A stretch of 7,676 bases of DNA from assembly GCA_019312705.1 (NCBI GenBank), contig JAFDCW010000185.1, positions 1 through 7,676 on the forward strand, written 5' to 3'. The stretch comes from Deltaproteobacteria bacterium (lineage in GTDB: Bacteria; Myxococcota; Polyangia; Polyangiales; B10-G4). Shown piece after piece: positions 6,105 through 7,676 of this stretch. Positions within the stretch are counted from its first letter, which is position 1. Each line of letters starts with the position of its first letter. The notes under the pieces are model-generated. The model searched no databases, was not told the DNA's origin, and saw only the letters and a list, made by a program, of their open reading frames with translations. A program made the position numbers and the translations under genes.

Positions 6105-7676
6105 CTACTCCCCTCGAGGGGCCTCCGGACGCAGCGCGCGCGTCGGCATGAGGCCGGGCGCGATCAACGCCGCAAAGTGCTCGGTATGCGGCGCCTGACA
6201 CTCCCAAATGGTGCATTCGTTCGTCACGACGAAGGAACGCACATCGGCATAGCGCCGCATCAACGGATGCCGATCGAAGGCGGGATGAAACGCCGTACTG
6301 GCGTATCGATAATATTCGGCGCGGGGCAGTTGTTCCACGGGACCATAGATAGGTATGCCCGGCATCGGGCCGCGCCCGTTTTTGACCGAAACGAGGGAGT
6401 CGAGGTGCAGAGGCTCCTGCGGTGACACGGTCCCCAAACCGGTGATGAAGCTCATGCCGAGGGGGTTGGCGCCGAGCACGTAGTCGGCCGCTACGCTCAT
6501 GGCATCGAAGTAGCGCGCTCGGTCCTCGGCGGACACCTCTCCGAGGGCGAGGCGGGCGAAGATGGGGTCGAGGTAGCGGCCCATGACCGTGCCCTGCCCC
6601 CACGCGGCGGGGCGGCCCTGGGGGCGCGCGTTGCGGTGAGCGCGGGTCGACCGGAGGATGTCCCCGACCACTTCGTCGGCCTGTCGTCCGATGTACTGAC
6701 GCGCGGCGGTGACCAGGGCGGGGTCCGGTGCCGGCCCGAGCAGATAGCCGAGGATGTAGTCCGGCATGACCTGTCCCCCCCGGGCGTAGTCCCCTTGGAA
6801 GTTGTGGCGGTCGGTGAAGTTGCTGAATGCGCCGTAGGGTCCAACCGATCGCCACGCCTCCTCGAAGGCCGCCTTGTACGAGGCCTCCCCGGTCAGCCGG
6901 TAGAGTTCTCCGGCTCCGTAGAGGCGATAGGCCGTTCGCGCGCCGCGGCCATCGGCCCAGGCATAGGCCCGGACCGCCCGCCGCCTGAGGGCCCGGGAGC
7001 GGGCGCGGTCGACGTCCTTCAGCAGGAACGCGGCCTGGGCGAAGACCCCGGCCGAGCGCATCGTCACCTGGGCGTCCCGAGAGAATGTGTAGTAGACCAG
7101 CTCGTCTTGGTCGGCGCCGTAGATCCCCCAGGGATGACGGATCGACTCGACCCCGGCCCTGACGCCGCCATCACGCTCCTGGAGCGCCTCCCAGGCCGCC
7201 ACTCCCCAGAGCGCCTCGTCGAGGAGGTCGCTGTTGCCGTTGCCGCTCTCGGGCAAGATCAGCTGGCGGTCGGAGAAGCTCGCCGGGGACGATTCGTAGG
7301 CGCGCAGGAGCAGCTGCGGGACGACGGTATGCATCGGTCGTTGGTCGAAATCCCCAGCGTCGTGGTAGCCGCCCCGGAGTTCGAGGCGACGTCCCCCGGG
7401 CTGCGTATTGCGCGGGAAGAAACCGAAGGCGTCGTCCTGCTCGCGGACGAAGACGTAGCGGTGGTCCTGGGCCCGGGGAAAGTTCGTCAGGCCGCGACGG
7501 AGATCGCCGCCCCAGCGGTTGTGAAAGAGCCCGCGGGCGGTGACGTAGTACGACTCGAAGACCGCGGCCTCGGCGACCCGGGTCCGATAGGAGACCCCCA
7601 CCCCGGGCACGTGGATCCGATAGATGGCTTCTTCGTCGGCCGGGAGCGACGAGAGATCGATCTCGAAGACCGGGGA
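6105..7676 (-). CDS. Glycoside hydrolase family 9 enzyme (5' end outside window)
   Basis: The frame is open to the window edge, so 523 residues are seen and the N-terminus is missing; GTG 7610 is an internal Val, not a start. Visible residues 1-34 (ending YRIHVPGVGVSYRTRVA) look like the end of the Ig-like domain that precedes many bacterial GH9 catalytic domains. The (alpha/alpha)6-barrel follows. GGYHDAGDF (102-110) supplies the two Asp of the DAGD motif, the catalytic base pair. SDLLDEALWGVAAWEAL (149-165) and DYVLGANPLGMSFITGLG (398-415) are classic family motifs, and TNE (485-487) supplies the likely general acid Glu. GH9 enzymes are inverting hydrolases, mostly endoglucanases, with some exo-glucosaminidases. 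The usual NPHHR segment is replaced by SPQEPLHLDSL, so the substrate may not be cellulose. With GT26 and deacetylase genes downstream, trimming of an exported polysaccharide is plausible. Signal peptide status is unknown. Confidence 0.92.
   Translation of the reverse strand, partial: SPVFEIDLSSLPADEEAIYRIHVPGVGVSYRTRVAEAAVFESYYVTARGLFHNRWGGDLRRGLTNFPRAQDHRYVFVREQDDAFGFFPRNTQPGGRRLELRGGYHDAGDFDQRPMHTVVPQLLLRAYESSPASFSDRQLILPESGNGNSDLLDEALWGVAAWEALQERDGGVRAGVESIRHPWGIYGADQDELVYYTFSRDAQVTMRSAGVFAQAAFLLKDVDRARSRALRRRAVRAYAWADGRGARTAYRLYGAGELYRLTGEASYKAAFEEAWRSVGPYGAFSNFTDRHNFQGDYARGGQVMPDYILGYLLGPAPDPALVTAARQYIGRQADEVVGDILRSTRAHRNARPQGRPAAWGQGTVMGRYLDPIFARLALGEVSAEDRARYFDAMSVAADYVLGANPLGMSFITGLGTVSPQEPLHLDSLVSVKNGRGPMPGIPIYGPVEQLPRAEYYRYASTAFHPAFDRHPLMRRYADVRSFVVTNECTIWECQAPHTEHFAALIAPGLMPTRALRPEAPRGE
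6110..6121. other. 12-bp perfect palindrome at the 3' end of the GH9 gene
   Basis: CCCCTCGAGGGG is its own reverse complement and covers the APRG codons just before the GH9 stop. It is followed on the minus strand by a 43-bp intergenic stretch (6062-6104) that has no T-run. As RNA it would fold only into a short CCCC/GGGG stem, so it is at most a weak processing or pause site. I see no clear promoter in the 43 bp before the lipoprotein gene. Confidence 0.3.

Noticed and set aside
6082..6855. 257-codon minus-strand frame inside the GH9 gene
   Set aside because: It is Arg/Pro-rich and lies in a different frame from a gene with intact GH9 motifs. There is no independent support.

Overview
The window is GC-rich DNA (by eye around 70% G+C) and is packed with genes. 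It looks chromosomal and bacterial, most likely from a deltaproteobacterium of the Myxococcota (Polyangia-like). The taxon call is an inference. It rests on the strong G/C bias at third codon positions, on a lipoprotein with an Asp/Gly/Thr/Pro-rich linker just after the lipidated Cys (a style very common in myxobacteria), and on the MoxR-DUF58-VWA operon. I see no rRNA, tRNA, CRISPR array, insertion sequence, attachment site or phage gene.

Left half (1-3487, + strand): a three-gene operon with almost no spacing. It holds the C-terminal part of a MoxR-type AAA+ ATPase (cut by the window edge), a DUF58 protein with a VWA-type metal-binding fold, and a 690-residue BatA-like membrane protein. The last has an N-terminal two-helix anchor, a periplasmic VWA domain, a glutamine-amidotransferase-like domain and a C-terminal transmembrane helix. 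By family knowledge, MoxR ATPases work with VWA proteins as chaperone-like or stress/envelope systems; the client is unknown here.

Right half (3494-7676, - strand, transcribed right to left): four genes that look like part of an extracellular or surface polysaccharide locus. In transcription order they are a family 9 glycoside hydrolase (N-terminus off the window), a lipoprotein of unknown function with a carboxypeptidase-regulatory-like beta domain, a WecG/TagA/CpsF-family (GT26) glycosyltransferase, and a NodB-type polysaccharide deacetylase. The gaps are 43 bp, 4 bp and (with the preferred start) a 3-base overlap, so the last three genes are probably co-transcribed and translationally coupled. 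A plausible joint role is that GT26 adds a sugar to a lipid-linked intermediate, the deacetylase removes N- or O-acetyl groups, and the GH9 enzyme trims the exported glycan. That scheme is inference.

The two operons converge with only 6 bp between stop codons, and no classical intrinsic terminator lies between them. No stretch over 300 bases lacks a gene. I did not find a clearly new multi-gene system. The points most worth a second look are the orphan lipoprotein inside the polysaccharide operon, the GH9 enzyme with a divergent C-terminal half next to a deacetylase, and the Cys-free amidotransferase-like module in the BatA-like protein.
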